Positions 1 through 8,680 of a DNA stretch of 64,000 nt are shown piece by piece; the first letter of the stretch is position 1, and each line of letters starts with the position of its first letter. Source of the stretch: an uncultured Flavobacterium sp. (GTDB lineage: Bacteria; Bacteroidota; Bacteroidia; Flavobacteriales; Flavobacteriaceae); NCBI RefSeq assembly GCF_946481155.1, contig NZ_CAMLMK010000005.1, forward strand, positions 1-64,000, given 5' to 3'. The notes beneath the pieces were generated by a model. It worked only from the letters and a program-made list of their open reading frames with translations. It was not told the origin of the DNA and did no database searches. A program made the position numbers and the translations under genes.

Positions 1-54
1 TGACTGAGTTTTTATGCTATTAACCAACCAAAAAACTATAAATTATGAAAATTT

Positions 55-106
55 ACTCGCTCTGATGAGGGGTTATGACTTCCTCATTTTTGCGAGTGCA
101 AATGTA
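55..106 (-). promoter_or_regulatory. Promoter and folded leader of a leftward gene beyond the left edge
   Basis: Reading leftward, TACATTTG (99-106) matches the Bacteroidota -7 element TAnnTTTG. Just downstream the sequence can fold into nested stems: an outer ACTCGC/GCGAGT pair and an inner ATGAGG/CCTCAT hairpin. This suggests a structured 5' leader for a gene outside the window. I cannot match the fold to a riboswitch family. In related genomes tryptophan 2,3-dioxygenase often lies near hppD and hmgA, so that gene is a guess for the neighbour. Confidence 0.4.
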
Positions 107-217
107 GTTGGTTTTATTGCTGAATTACAACTAAAAAATTAACTTTAACACAATATTAGCAAAATTAAAGTCGTTAAAAGGTTAATTTTTGCATTATCGT
201 CAATAAAAGTATAATTT

Positions 218-1381
218 TTATAACGTTCCTCGCAATTGTTGTTCTCTTTCTATAGATTCAAAAAGCGCTTTGAAGTTACCTGCACCGAAACCTCTTGCTC
301 CCATTCGCTGGATAATTTCAAAGAACAGGGTTGGGCGGTCTTCGATTGGCTTGGTGAAAATTTGTAACAAATAGCCTTCTTCATCGGCATCGATCATGAT
401 TCCTAACTTTTGAAGTTCATGAATATCTTCCTTGAATTTATCCATATGATCTTTCAGACGTTCAGGAATTGCATCATAATAAGCCTGCGGCGGCGTGCTT
501 AAGAATTCGATTCCCCTTGAACGCATGTCAGCCACTGTTTTAATGATATCGTCAGTAGCCACGGCAATATGCTGCACTCCCTCATCCTCGTAAAAATCTA
601 AATATTCCTCGATTTGCGAACGTTTTTTACCGTTTGCTGGTTCATTGATAGGGAATTTAATACGACCATTGCCATTGGACATTACCTTAGACATCAAAGC
701 GGAATATTCCGTTGTGATTTGCTTATCGTCAAAGGAAAGGAAATTCACGAATCCCATTACATCTTCAAACCATTTCACCGCTTCATTCATTCGGTTCCAG
801 CCCGTATTTCCAACCATATGGTCGATATACTTTAATCCAACAGGCTCTGGATTGTAATCCGATTTCCATTCACTGTATCCGGGTAAAAAGATTCCGTTAT
901 AATTTTTACGTTCCACAAAAATAAATACCGTTTCTCCGTAAGCACCATAGATCCCGGCACGTACAACTTCTCCATCTTCATCTTTTTCAACAACGGGTTC
1001 AAAATAAGATTTTGCGCCACGTTTTGTAGTTTCCTCGTAGGCTGATCGGGCATCTTCTACCCAAAGCGCGATTACTTTAACGCCGTCGCCATGTTTTTTT
1101 ACATGTTCTCCGATAGGCGAACTGCTGTTTAATGCTGTTGTTAATACCAATCGGATCTTATCCTGCTTCAGCACATACGAAGCTCTGTCCTTCACCCCTG
1201 TTTCCAGCCCGGCATAGGCTAAGGACTGAAAACCGAAAGCCGTTTTGTAAAAATGAGCTGCCTGTTTAGCGTTACCTACGTAAAATTCAACGTAATCTGT
1301 TCCTAAAAGGGGAAGGAAATCCTGTGCTCCTTCGAATATTTTCTCCAGTCCGTATTCGACTGATTTTATCTCTTTTGACAT
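218..1381 (-). CDS. hppD: 4-hydroxyphenylpyruvate dioxygenase
   Basis: This Fe(II) enzyme converts 4-hydroxyphenylpyruvate to homogentisate in cytoplasmic tyrosine degradation. The 387-residue protein has the two vicinal-oxygen-chelate halves of the family: an N-terminal one from about residue 28 and a catalytic one from about 183. The expected iron ligands are visible as His188 (YIDHMVG), His271 (VQHIAVA) and Glu355 (LFFEIIQR). The C-terminal helix that gates the active site (GFGAGNFKALFESIE) is also present. Length is normal for bacterial HPPD. It lies about 140 nt downstream of hmgA on the same strand, the next enzyme of the pathway, so the two are probably co-transcribed. Identification is firm. 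Confidence 0.97.
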   Translation of the reverse strand: MSKEIKSVEYGLEKIFEGAQDFLPLLGTDYVEFYVGNAKQAAHFYKTAFGFQSLAYAGLETGVKDRASYVLKQDKIRLVLTTALNSSSPIGEHVKKHGDGVKVIALWVEDARSAYEETTKRGAKSYFEPVVEKDEDGEVVRAGIYGAYGETVFIFVERKNYNGIFLPGYSEWKSDYNPEPVGLKYIDHMVGNTGWNRMNEAVKWFEDVMGFVNFLSFDDKQITTEYSALMSKVMSNGNGRIKFPINEPANGKKRSQIEEYLDFYEDEGVQHIAVATDDIIKTVADMRSRGIEFLSTPPQAYYDAIPERLKDHMDKFKEDIHELQKLGIMIDADEEGYLLQIFTKPIEDRPTLFFEIIQRMGARGFGAGNFKALFESIEREQQLRGTL

Positions 1382-1450
1382 AATGTTTATTTGTTGCTTC
1401 GGTTATTCGTCTAATTGATTTACCGAAATAGTTGTTGTTTCTTCGATGTT

Positions 1451-1524
1451 CTAGCCCCGATTGTAACGGCATCCTTTTTGTTTTTCACAAAAAGATACAG
1501 TGTAAAGCGGGATAAAGCTCCTAA
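1451..1524. repeat. Structured intergenic element between hmgA and hppD
   Basis: The segment has an inner hairpin, CTTTTTG (1474-1480) with CAAAAAG (1488-1494), and outer pairings AGC/GCT and CCCG/CGGG around it. It ends exactly at the hmgA stop codon. From memory, similar segments ending near AGCTCC recur between genes in other Flavobacterium genomes, but only one copy is in this window, so the dispersed-repeat reading is not proven here. It may act as an mRNA processing or attenuation hairpin between hmgA and hppD. Confidence 0.4.
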
Positions 1525-2682
1525 TTACTCCACCCAGGTTTTATAATACTCACCATCATCTAATCCCATAGCTTCTGCGGTTACCATTAATGGTCGGAAT
1601 GTATCTACCATTACGGCTAATTCCTGCGTTACGGTCTGGCCGATGCTTCTTTCCATTGCTCCCGGTGCAGGTCCGTGTGGAATTCCTTTAGGGTGCAGGG
1701 TGATGTGGCCTTGCTCAATATTGTTTCGGCTCATAAAATCGCCGTCTACATAGTACAATACCTCATCGCTGTCGATGTTGCTGTGGTTGTATGGCGCCGG
1801 AATAGCTTTTGGATGATAATCGTAGATACGCGGACAGAACGAACAAACCACAAAAGTTGCCGTTTCGAAGGTTTGGTGTACCGGAGGCGGTTGGTGTACG
1901 CGCCCCGTAATCGGTTCAAAATTGTGAATGCTGAATCCGTATGGGAAATTATAACCGTCCCAGCCTACCACATCAAATGGATGCGTAGCGTAAACTACTT
2001 CATGGATTAAACCTTCTTTTTTGATTTTGATCAGGAAATCTCCTTTTTCGTCGTGCGTTTCGATCTCGCTTGGCAGGATGAAGTCACGCTCGCAGAAAGG
2101 CGAATGCTCTAAATGCTGACCGGATTGGTTTTTATAGCGTTTCGGCGTATAGAACGGTGAGAACGATTCAACGTAAAATAATCTGTTATCCGAAGTTTCG
2201 AAGTCGATCTGGTAAATCATGCCGCGTGGGATGATTAAATAATCGCCATACTGGAAATCGATATTCCCCATCATGGTGCGCAATTTCCCTTTTCCTTTGT
2301 GGATGAAAAGCATTTCATCGGCATCGGCGTTTTTGTAGAAATAGTCGCGTAAGGATTTTTTAGGTGCCGCAAGTCCGATGGTACAATCCCTGTTGACTAA
2401 CATCGCTTTGCGACTGTCAAGGAAATCGTCTTCAGGTTTTAGCTCGAAGCCTTTCAGCAATAATGATTTTATATTTTTATCGATAGCAATTTTCGGCTCT
2501 ACCGAATAGGATCTTAGAATCTCCTTCACCTGCGTTGGTCGGTGTACGTGATACAGCAGGGAGGAATGCCCGTGGAAACCTTCAGTTCCGAAAAGCTGTT
2601 CGTAGTATAAGCCTCCAGTGGGCTTCTCGAATTGTACGTGTCTTTTTTGAGGAAACTCCCCAAGTTTATGATATATCGGCAT
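1525..2682 (-). CDS. hmgA: Homogentisate 1,2-dioxygenase
   Basis: The enzyme opens the ring of homogentisate to maleylacetoacetate, directly after HppD in tyrosine catabolism. The ATG at 2682 gives MPIYHKLG, the usual N-terminus of Bacteroidota homologues; a GTG 27 nt upstream is possible but less likely. The 385-residue protein is shorter than the roughly 440 residues of proteobacterial and animal enzymes, as is usual in this phylum. The C-terminal cupin carries the iron-site pattern: YNHSNIDSDE supplies the His and Glu, and GIPHGPAPG the second His. No Shine-Dalgarno is seen. A GATATTTG about 150 nt upstream may be its -7 element, a weak match. Confidence 0.96.
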   Translation of the reverse strand: MPIYHKLGEFPQKRHVQFEKPTGGLYYEQLFGTEGFHGHSSLLYHVHRPTQVKEILRSYSVEPKIAIDKNIKSLLLKGFELKPEDDFLDSRKAMLVNRDCTIGLAAPKKSLRDYFYKNADADEMLFIHKGKGKLRTMMGNIDFQYGDYLIIPRGMIYQIDFETSDNRLFYVESFSPFYTPKRYKNQSGQHLEHSPFCERDFILPSEIETHDEKGDFLIKIKKEGLIHEVVYATHPFDVVGWDGYNFPYGFSIHNFEPITGRVHQPPPVHQTFETATFVVCSFCPRIYDYHPKAIPAPYNHSNIDSDEVLYYVDGDFMSRNNIEQGHITLHPKGIPHGPAPGAMERSIGQTVTQELAVMVDTFRPLMVTAEAMGLDDGEYYKTWVE

Positions 2683-2861
2683 AATTTTTTGTTTCAAATT
2701 AATATTCACAGTCGTTTTTAAGGACCTTTAGTTCCAAAACAAAACGCCTTCTCACTCAGGATTTCTCTTGATGAGGAATTTAAGTAAACCTAATAAGCCT
2801 GGCCATGATGTAATCATAACACAAATATCGGAATTTTTATTGGAAAATATATAAAATAAAA

Positions 2862-2893
2862 AAACCCAAAAAGAAGTTCTTTTTGGGTTTTTG
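2862..2893 (-). terminator. Rho-independent terminator after the permease
   Basis: A long stem, AACCCAAAAAGAA with TTCTTTTTGGGTT, is flanked by A and T runs. It lies just past the stop codon of the leftward permease gene and separates it from hmgA. Confidence 0.85.
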
Positions 2894-2911
2894 TTATAAA
2901 ACGGGAAGGGA

Positions 2912-4396
2912 TTATTCTTCTCCTTCGTCGTTGTTTAGTTTACTGTTTTTCTTTCCGTAAAGGAAATAGATTGCAAATCCAATGACCAACCATCCGATTA
3001 ATCGTGCCCAGTTAGTCCAGCCTAATCCGTAAATCATTGCCAAACAAACGCCCACTCCTAAGATAGGAACCAAAGGCACGAAAGGTGTTTTGAATTCACG
3101 TTTCATTTCCGGGTGCGTTTTTCTAAGTACGATTACTGAAATACATACTAAGATGAAGGCAAATAATGTTCCGATACTTGTCATATCTCCTACAATGTCC
3201 CCAGGAACAAAGGCAGCGAACAAACCTACAATCACAAGGATAATTAAATTCGCTTTGTATGGCGTTTTGTATTTCGGGTGTAAGTCACTGAATACTTTTG
3301 GTAACAATCCGTCTTTACCCATGGAGTAGAAAACTCGCGATTGTCCTAATAACATCACTAAGATTACTGATGAGAATCCAGCTAAAATAGCTACCGTCAC
3401 AAACTGTGCCAGCCATTCGTAGTTAGCGCCCATACCAGAAGTTATCGCATTTGCTACTGAAGCTTCTTTTCCACCTGTTCTGAAGAAGTCAACATCTTCA
3501 AGACCAGTTAAAACGTGTGCAAAAAGGATATATAAAATTGTGCAGACTGCTAACGATCCTAAGATACCGATTGGCATGTCGCGTTTTGGATTTTTAGTTT
3601 CCTGAGCGGCTGTACTTACTGCATCAAATCCGATAAAGGCAAAGAAAACAGTACCGGCGGCACCCAAAATTCCTAATATTCCTCCAAAACTATGCCCTAC
3701 TCCATGCTCGTCATAAAACACGGATGGCTGTGGAATATACGGTGTATGATTTGCCGGATCGATGAAATTCCATCCCAATACGATAATTAAAACTACGATC
3801 GCCACCTTTACAACAACGATTAAACCATTTACAAAAGCCGACTCCTGCGTACCTTTAATCAATAATAAACTAATGATCCCTACAATGAACAAAGCAGGAA
3901 GGTTGATGATCCCGTTTACTCCGTCCGGTGAAACCTGGAACGGTGAGTGGGAGAACTCGAAAGGAATTGGACTGACGTGGAGGACGTTGACCAGTAGGTT
4001 GTTAAGGTATTCGCTCCATGCGATTCCTACTGTTGCTGCACCTACAGCATATTCTAAAATCAAATCCCATCCGATGATCCATGCTAAAAATTCACCCATA
4101 GTTGCATAGGTATACGTATAAGCACTTCCAGCGATTGGAATAGACGATGATAATTCTGCATAACATAAACCTGCCAAAGCACATCCGATTGCTGCAATAA
4201 TAAATCCGATGGTAACCGAAGGTCCTGCATTTTGAGCTGCTGCAGTAGCGGTTCTAACAAACAAACCAGCTCCGATAATAGCACCGATACCTAAAGCAAC
4301 AAGCGACCATGCTGTCAGGGTTCTTTTCATCCCTTTTTCAGAATCTGAGGCTTCCGCCAGAAGTAGCGCTATTGATTTTCTTTTCCAGATAGACAT
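2912..4396 (-). CDS. APC-superfamily amino-acid permease (cationic amino-acid transporter type)
   Basis: This is an inner-membrane secondary transporter of 494 residues with about 12 hydrophobic segments and a charged C-terminal tail (KKNSKLNNDEGEE). The first helix carries the APC glycine-rich motif GIGAIIGAGLFV (about residues 37-48), and ELSSSIPIAGSAYTY follows in helix 3. The pattern fits the cationic amino-acid transporter branch seen in Bacteroidota; the substrate cannot be fixed from sequence. The gene stands alone, with its own promoter upstream and a strong terminator downstream. Confidence 0.88.
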   Translation of the reverse strand: MSIWKRKSIALLLAEASDSEKGMKRTLTAWSLVALGIGAIIGAGLFVRTATAAAQNAGPSVTIGFIIAAIGCALAGLCYAELSSSIPIAGSAYTYTYATMGEFLAWIIGWDLILEYAVGAATVGIAWSEYLNNLLVNVLHVSPIPFEFSHSPFQVSPDGVNGIINLPALFIVGIISLLLIKGTQESAFVNGLIVVVKVAIVVLIIVLGWNFIDPANHTPYIPQPSVFYDEHGVGHSFGGILGILGAAGTVFFAFIGFDAVSTAAQETKNPKRDMPIGILGSLAVCTILYILFAHVLTGLEDVDFFRTGGKEASVANAITSGMGANYEWLAQFVTVAILAGFSSVILVMLLGQSRVFYSMGKDGLLPKVFSDLHPKYKTPYKANLIILVIVGLFAAFVPGDIVGDMTSIGTLFAFILVCISVIVLRKTHPEMKREFKTPFVPLVPILGVGVCLAMIYGLGWTNWARLIGWLVIGFAIYFLYGKKNSKLNNDEGEE

Positions 4397-4424
4397 AAAT
4401 TGAGTTTTTGGTATTTTAAGTTCC

Positions 4425-4432
4425 CAAAAATA
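4425..4432 (-). promoter_or_regulatory. Promoter of the amino-acid permease
   Basis: Leftward TATTTTTG matches TAnnTTTG about 30 nt upstream of the start codon. A TTTG about 22 nt further upstream can serve as the -33 element. Confidence 0.5.
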
Positions 4433-4508
4433 GAGTTTTTTTGAAACATTGTGACAAAAAAAGGGAAATTAACACATAAAAACCTTACTTAAATGGTTTT
4501 ATAACCGG

Positions 4509-6713
4509 CTAAAACCAGAAACCAACGCTAAACCAGGTAAAGTGTTCGCGTGTTTCCGGGGACCAACTGTGCTTGATTTCAACGGGGCCGAGCAAGGTTT
4601 CAAAGCCGTAGCCAAACGCGTATCCGCTATAAGTGGGTTGTGAAATCCATTCATCGCTTTCGAAGATGGCATTGCCTACATTGGCGAAATTGGCACTGAA
4701 ATTAAAATGGTTTTTTCTGTAGAATTCATAATCAAAAGCTATTTCCCCTTTTACATAACTGTCTCCGGAAATACTCAGAAAATCATAGCCGTAAAAATGA
4801 CGGAAATTATTAATCATGCTATAGCCGTAACCACCCAGCACGAAGTCATGGAACGGAATGGTCCTCTCGCCAATGGCAAATCCGCCCTCGGACTGAATTT
4901 TTACGGCAACACGTTTAAAAAAGGTCTGCACCAATTCAATATCTGCCTTAGCTATAGACAAAGGCTCATAATTATTCGTGTAATCGGAAGAATACAGGAA
5001 GGTTTTAAAATCGCCGAAAAAATGCCATCCTTTTTTAGGAAAGTAAATTTTGTCCTGCGAATCAAACTTCATGTAACCATAAACTGAAGCGTAACTACTG
5101 TTATCCAATATTGGATCACTACTCCTAAGCGTCTCGGATTCAATCTTCAAATGCTTCAATTCCACCCCACTTCCTACCAGAAATTTTTGAGCGAAAACGG
5201 TCTGGGCGAAAACCTGACTGGTAAAATCCGAATAATTGATATTAATCGCATCGACACCTAAAGAAGCCAATGCTTCTCCATTGCTGTAATCCGTAGTGAT
5301 GTTTTTGCTGAACTGGTTGTAACGGGAATTCAGTCCGAAACTCCAGGAAAAACCATTGTCGTAATAATAATTCAGGTTGTATCGGAAATTATCTCCCAAA
5401 ATAATATCCAGCGAAAGATTGTCATTTTTGAAGAAGACTTTTCGCTGTGTGTAATTCACCAAAGCCGCACTTTTATAAAGACCGTCGTAATGGATGCCGA
5501 ATTTCAGATAACGTGTTACCGGATTTTCCGCCAATTCCATGCGCAGTTCGTCTTTTTCTCCTACTTTCTCAAAACTATAGGAGATCGCACTGAAGTTTTG
5601 CGTGGAATTAAGGTTACCGATACCGTCGTTCAATCGTTGAAACGTAATATTGGCATTGTTCTTCAAACGTAATTTTCCCAAAACATAAGGTCGCGTGAAA
5701 TTTTTAAGTTTGTTGATTTTGATTTCACTAATATTCAAAGTATCGGTTAACTTCGTCGCCTCTATTTTGTGGATTTTTCTATCGCCAACGGCCAATTTTG
5801 AAATTTTTTCATAAACAGCAAAAGCCGCTTCTTCCCCTTTATTAATGATATCTTTCCCAAGGTCAAACGAAAAAATAGTAAAACCTCTAATGTCGGGTTT
5901 TATATAGATATCGGTCGCCTTTCTTTTCTCATTCATCTTCTCCATCATGGTGAAATTGGTGATTTGCGTAAAAACACCTGATGCACCGCTTATGTGTTCT
6001 CTGTCTCTTAACCCTTCCTGAACATCGACTCCGATAATGATGTCTGCGCCCATTTTTTTCACTTCTTCGAGCGGATAATTATTGGTGACTCCACCGTCGA
6101 TAAGCAGGCGGCCATCAATTTCTACCGGGGAATACAATGAAGGAAAGGCACCACTGGCTAAAATCGCCTTGGGCAGCACACCGCTTCTCATTACCACTTC
6201 TTCCCCGGTTTCAATATCGGTAGCAATACATACAAATGGAATGGGAAGATGATTGAAATCACGCGTGTGACGCACGTGATTCATCAATCGGCTTAATAGG
6301 TTGTAGTTGTACATTCCTTTAGAAAGCGCACTGGGAACACCAACCTTAAATTTATTGAAAGGAAGTGAGACGGCATACACCTCATCATTTCGTTTTTCGA
6401 AAAAATTTTTGGAAGTTCTTGGCGTGTAATCCTGCAATAAGGCATCGGCATCTACGACACTGAAAATCGAATCCAATTGTTTTGCCGAATAGCCGGAAGC
6501 ATACAATCCGCCAATAATGGCACCCATACTGGTTCCTCCGATATAAGAGATTTCGACCCCTGCTTCTTCAAGAACTTTCAAAACACCGATATGCGCCAAT
6601 CCTTTTGCACCACCACCACTTAAAACCACTCCTATTTTGGGTTTTTTTTGATCTTGGGCAAAGGCAGAAAAAACTAAACTAAAAACTAAAAACAGCGTGA
6701 GAAGTTTTTTCAT
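4509..6713 (-). CDS. Patatin-like phospholipase fused to an outer-membrane barrel (PlpD-like, type Vd)
   Basis: The 734-residue protein starts at MKKLLTLF with a signal peptide ending at AFAQ. A patatin domain follows (about 25-300): oxyanion loop GGGAKG, nucleophile elbow GTSMG with Ser62, and catalytic Asp in DGGVTNNYP. A POTRA-like segment (about 325-395) leads into a beta-rich C-terminal region ending in the aromatic WFSVGFWF, typical of Omp85/BamA barrels. This order matches type Vd autotransporters such as PlpD and FplA, so the lipase is probably displayed or released at the outer membrane. It begins one base after the uvrC stop codon, suggesting translational coupling. A longer frame starts inside uvrC but would place the signal peptide internally. 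Confidence 0.9.
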   Translation of the reverse strand: MKKLLTLFLVFSLVFSAFAQDQKKPKIGVVLSGGGAKGLAHIGVLKVLEEAGVEISYIGGTSMGAIIGGLYASGYSAKQLDSIFSVVDADALLQDYTPRTSKNFFEKRNDEVYAVSLPFNKFKVGVPSALSKGMYNYNLLSRLMNHVRHTRDFNHLPIPFVCIATDIETGEEVVMRSGVLPKAILASGAFPSLYSPVEIDGRLLIDGGVTNNYPLEEVKKMGADIIIGVDVQEGLRDREHISGASGVFTQITNFTMMEKMNEKRKATDIYIKPDIRGFTIFSFDLGKDIINKGEEAAFAVYEKISKLAVGDRKIHKIEATKLTDTLNISEIKINKLKNFTRPYVLGKLRLKNNANITFQRLNDGIGNLNSTQNFSAISYSFEKVGEKDELRMELAENPVTRYLKFGIHYDGLYKSAALVNYTQRKVFFKNDNLSLDIILGDNFRYNLNYYYDNGFSWSFGLNSRYNQFSKNITTDYSNGEALASLGVDAININYSDFTSQVFAQTVFAQKFLVGSGVELKHLKIESETLRSSDPILDNSSYASVYGYMKFDSQDKIYFPKKGWHFFGDFKTFLYSSDYTNNYEPLSIAKADIELVQTFFKRVAVKIQSEGGFAIGERTIPFHDFVLGGYGYSMINNFRHFYGYDFLSISGDSYVKGEIAFDYEFYRKNHFNFSANFANVGNAIFESDEWISQPTYSGYAFGYGFETLLGPVEIKHSWSPETREHFTWFSVGFWF

Positions 6714-6714
6714 T

Positions 6715-8532
6715 TTATTGTGGGTCGTTTTTTTTGTCGTTGGATTCCTTGTAAAATTCGACAATTTTTTTGGCTTTTGAAAGTCCTACGACCTCAGATA
6801 TTTCTTTTTCTGTTGCTTTGGACAATCTTTTTACCGATTTGAAGTGTTTTATCAAAGTGATCATTGTCTTTTCCCCAATTCCCGGGATGGTTTCTATGGA
6901 AGTCTGAATCGCTGCCTTGCTTCTTTTGTCACGATGAAAAGTGATTCCGAAGCGGTGGGCTTCGTTTCGCAATTGCTGGATGATTTTCAGCGTTTCTGAT
7001 TTCTTGTCGAGGTATAATGGCACCGAATCTCCCGGATAGAAAAGTTCTTCAAGACGTTTGGCAATACCGATAATGGCTATTTTTCCTCTTAATCCTAAAG
7101 CGTCAATGCTTTTTAATGCCGAGGACAACTGCCCTTTCCCGCCATCGATAATTATAAGTTGCGGCAAAGGCTGGTTTTCCTCCAAAAGGCGCTTGTATCT
7201 TCTGTAGACTACTTCTTCCATCGAGGCAAAATCGTTCGGCCCTTCTACACTTTTGATGTTGAAATGACGATACTCTTTCTTGCTCGGCTTTCCATCTTTA
7301 AAAACCACGCAGGCCGCTACCGGATTTGTTCCCTGAATGTTTGAGTTATCAAAACATTCGATGTGGCGTGGTTCCACTGAAAGCCGGAGGTCCTTTTGCA
7401 TTTGTGCCATGATCCGGTTCGTATGGCGGTCGGGGTCCACGATTTTCATCTGCTTCATCTGATCCATACGGTAGAACTTTGCATTTCTTTCCGACAGATC
7501 GAGAATTTGCTTCTTATCGCCCAACTTTGGCACAGTGACTTTTAACGAAGGACCAAAATCCAGTTCAAAAGGCAGGATAAGTTCTTTGGAATTCAGATGA
7601 AAGCGCTCGCGCAGTTCTACCACGGCAAGTTCCAGCAATTCCTGATCGCTTTCTTCCAGCTTCTTTTTGATTTCCATCGTATGGGAACGCACAATCGCGC
7701 CATGGGAAATCTGCAGAAAATTGACGTACGCCATCGCCTCATCGGACACTATTGAAAATACGTCGATGTTGGAAATTTTCGGGTTCAGAATGGTGGATCG
7801 CGACTGGTAATTCTCCAGTACTTCAATCTTTTCTTTAATTTTCTGTGCTTCTTCGAACTTCATCTCCATAGCCAGTTCGCCCATCAGCTTTTTGAAATCC
7901 TTTAAGCTCTCTTTGAAATTTCCTTTTAAGATTTCGCGGATGGCATTGACCTTCTTTTGGTAGTCTTCCAGCGATTCAAAGCCTTCGCACGGGCCTTTGC
8001 AGTTTCCGATATGGTATTCCAGACAAACCCTGAATTTTCCGCTGTCGATATTAGCTTTGCTCAGATCGAAAGTGCAGGTCCGTAATGGATACAATTCCTT
8101 AATCAGATCCAAAATGGTGTGTACCGTCTTGAAACTTGTATAGGGTCCGAAGTATTCCGAGCCGTCCTTAATCATTTTTCGGGTAGAGAAAATCCGTGGG
8201 AAACGCTCGTTCTTGATACAGATCCATGGATAGGTTTTATCATCTCGCAGCAATACGTTATAGCGCGGCTGCAGTTTTTTTATCAGGTTGTTTTCCAGCA
8301 AAAGCGCATCGGTTTCGGTGGGAACTACGATGTGTTTAATGGAAATGATTTTCTTTACCAGAACATTCGTCTTGGCATTGTCGTGGACTTTATTGAAATA
8401 AGAGCCTACCCTTTTTTTAATGTTTTTGGCTTTGCCGACATACAGGATTTTCCCTTCCTTATCATAATATTGATACACCCCAGGGCTGTCGGGCAGGGTT
8501 TGGATCTGGAGTTCTAAAGTAGGGATGATCAT
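6715..8532 (-). CDS. uvrC: Excinuclease ABC subunit C
   Basis: UvrC makes both incisions in nucleotide excision repair. The 605-residue protein has the GIY-YIG nuclease domain near residues 14-95 (PGVYQYYDKEGKILYVGKAK). Four cysteines at 153, 170, 178 and 182 fit the 4Fe-4S site described for E. coli UvrC. A UVR domain lies near 215-250, then the RNase H-like second nuclease (ECFDNSNIQG; IIIDGGKGQLSSA) and C-terminal helix-hairpin-helix motifs (ETIPGIGEKTM; VVGLSKAKKI). Length is normal. The patatin-barrel gene follows after one base, so they probably share a transcript. Confidence 0.98.
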   Translation of the reverse strand: MIIPTLELQIQTLPDSPGVYQYYDKEGKILYVGKAKNIKKRVGSYFNKVHDNAKTNVLVKKIISIKHIVVPTETDALLLENNLIKKLQPRYNVLLRDDKTYPWICIKNERFPRIFSTRKMIKDGSEYFGPYTSFKTVHTILDLIKELYPLRTCTFDLSKANIDSGKFRVCLEYHIGNCKGPCEGFESLEDYQKKVNAIREILKGNFKESLKDFKKLMGELAMEMKFEEAQKIKEKIEVLENYQSRSTILNPKISNIDVFSIVSDEAMAYVNFLQISHGAIVRSHTMEIKKKLEESDQELLELAVVELRERFHLNSKELILPFELDFGPSLKVTVPKLGDKKQILDLSERNAKFYRMDQMKQMKIVDPDRHTNRIMAQMQKDLRLSVEPRHIECFDNSNIQGTNPVAACVVFKDGKPSKKEYRHFNIKSVEGPNDFASMEEVVYRRYKRLLEENQPLPQLIIIDGGKGQLSSALKSIDALGLRGKIAIIGIAKRLEELFYPGDSVPLYLDKKSETLKIIQQLRNEAHRFGITFHRDKRSKAAIQTSIETIPGIGEKTMITLIKHFKSVKRLSKATEKEISEVVGLSKAKKIVEFYKESNDKKNDPQ

Positions 8533-8536
8533 TTTG

Positions 8537-8654
8537 GATTATTAGATTCCTGGATTATTTGACTTATTGAATCGGGTAATTGTTTCAAATTTACAAATTC
8601 CTTTAAAGCAAAAGAAATCAACTTATAATTTATAACTCATAATTCAAAACTAAT
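8537..8654. repeat. Short-period repeats between uvrC and the aspartoacylase-like gene
   Basis: Two arrays fill this gap. At 8537-8576 five consecutive 8-nt units begin with GA (GATTATTA, GATTCCTG, GATTATTT, GACTTATT, GAATCGGG). At 8620-8654 five consecutive 7-nt units begin with AA (AACTTAT, AATTTAT, AACTCAT, AATTCAA, AACTAAT). The second type is the reverse complement of units at 40571-40612. They belong to the window-wide heptad family described in the findings. Confidence 0.6.
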
Positions 8655-8680
8655 TTTCTATTTTAGCGTTTTAACCTGCT

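Noticed and set aside
61..90. Hammerhead ribozyme suggested by CTGATGAG near the left edge.
   Set aside because: The second core segment (GAAA with flanking stems) is missing.
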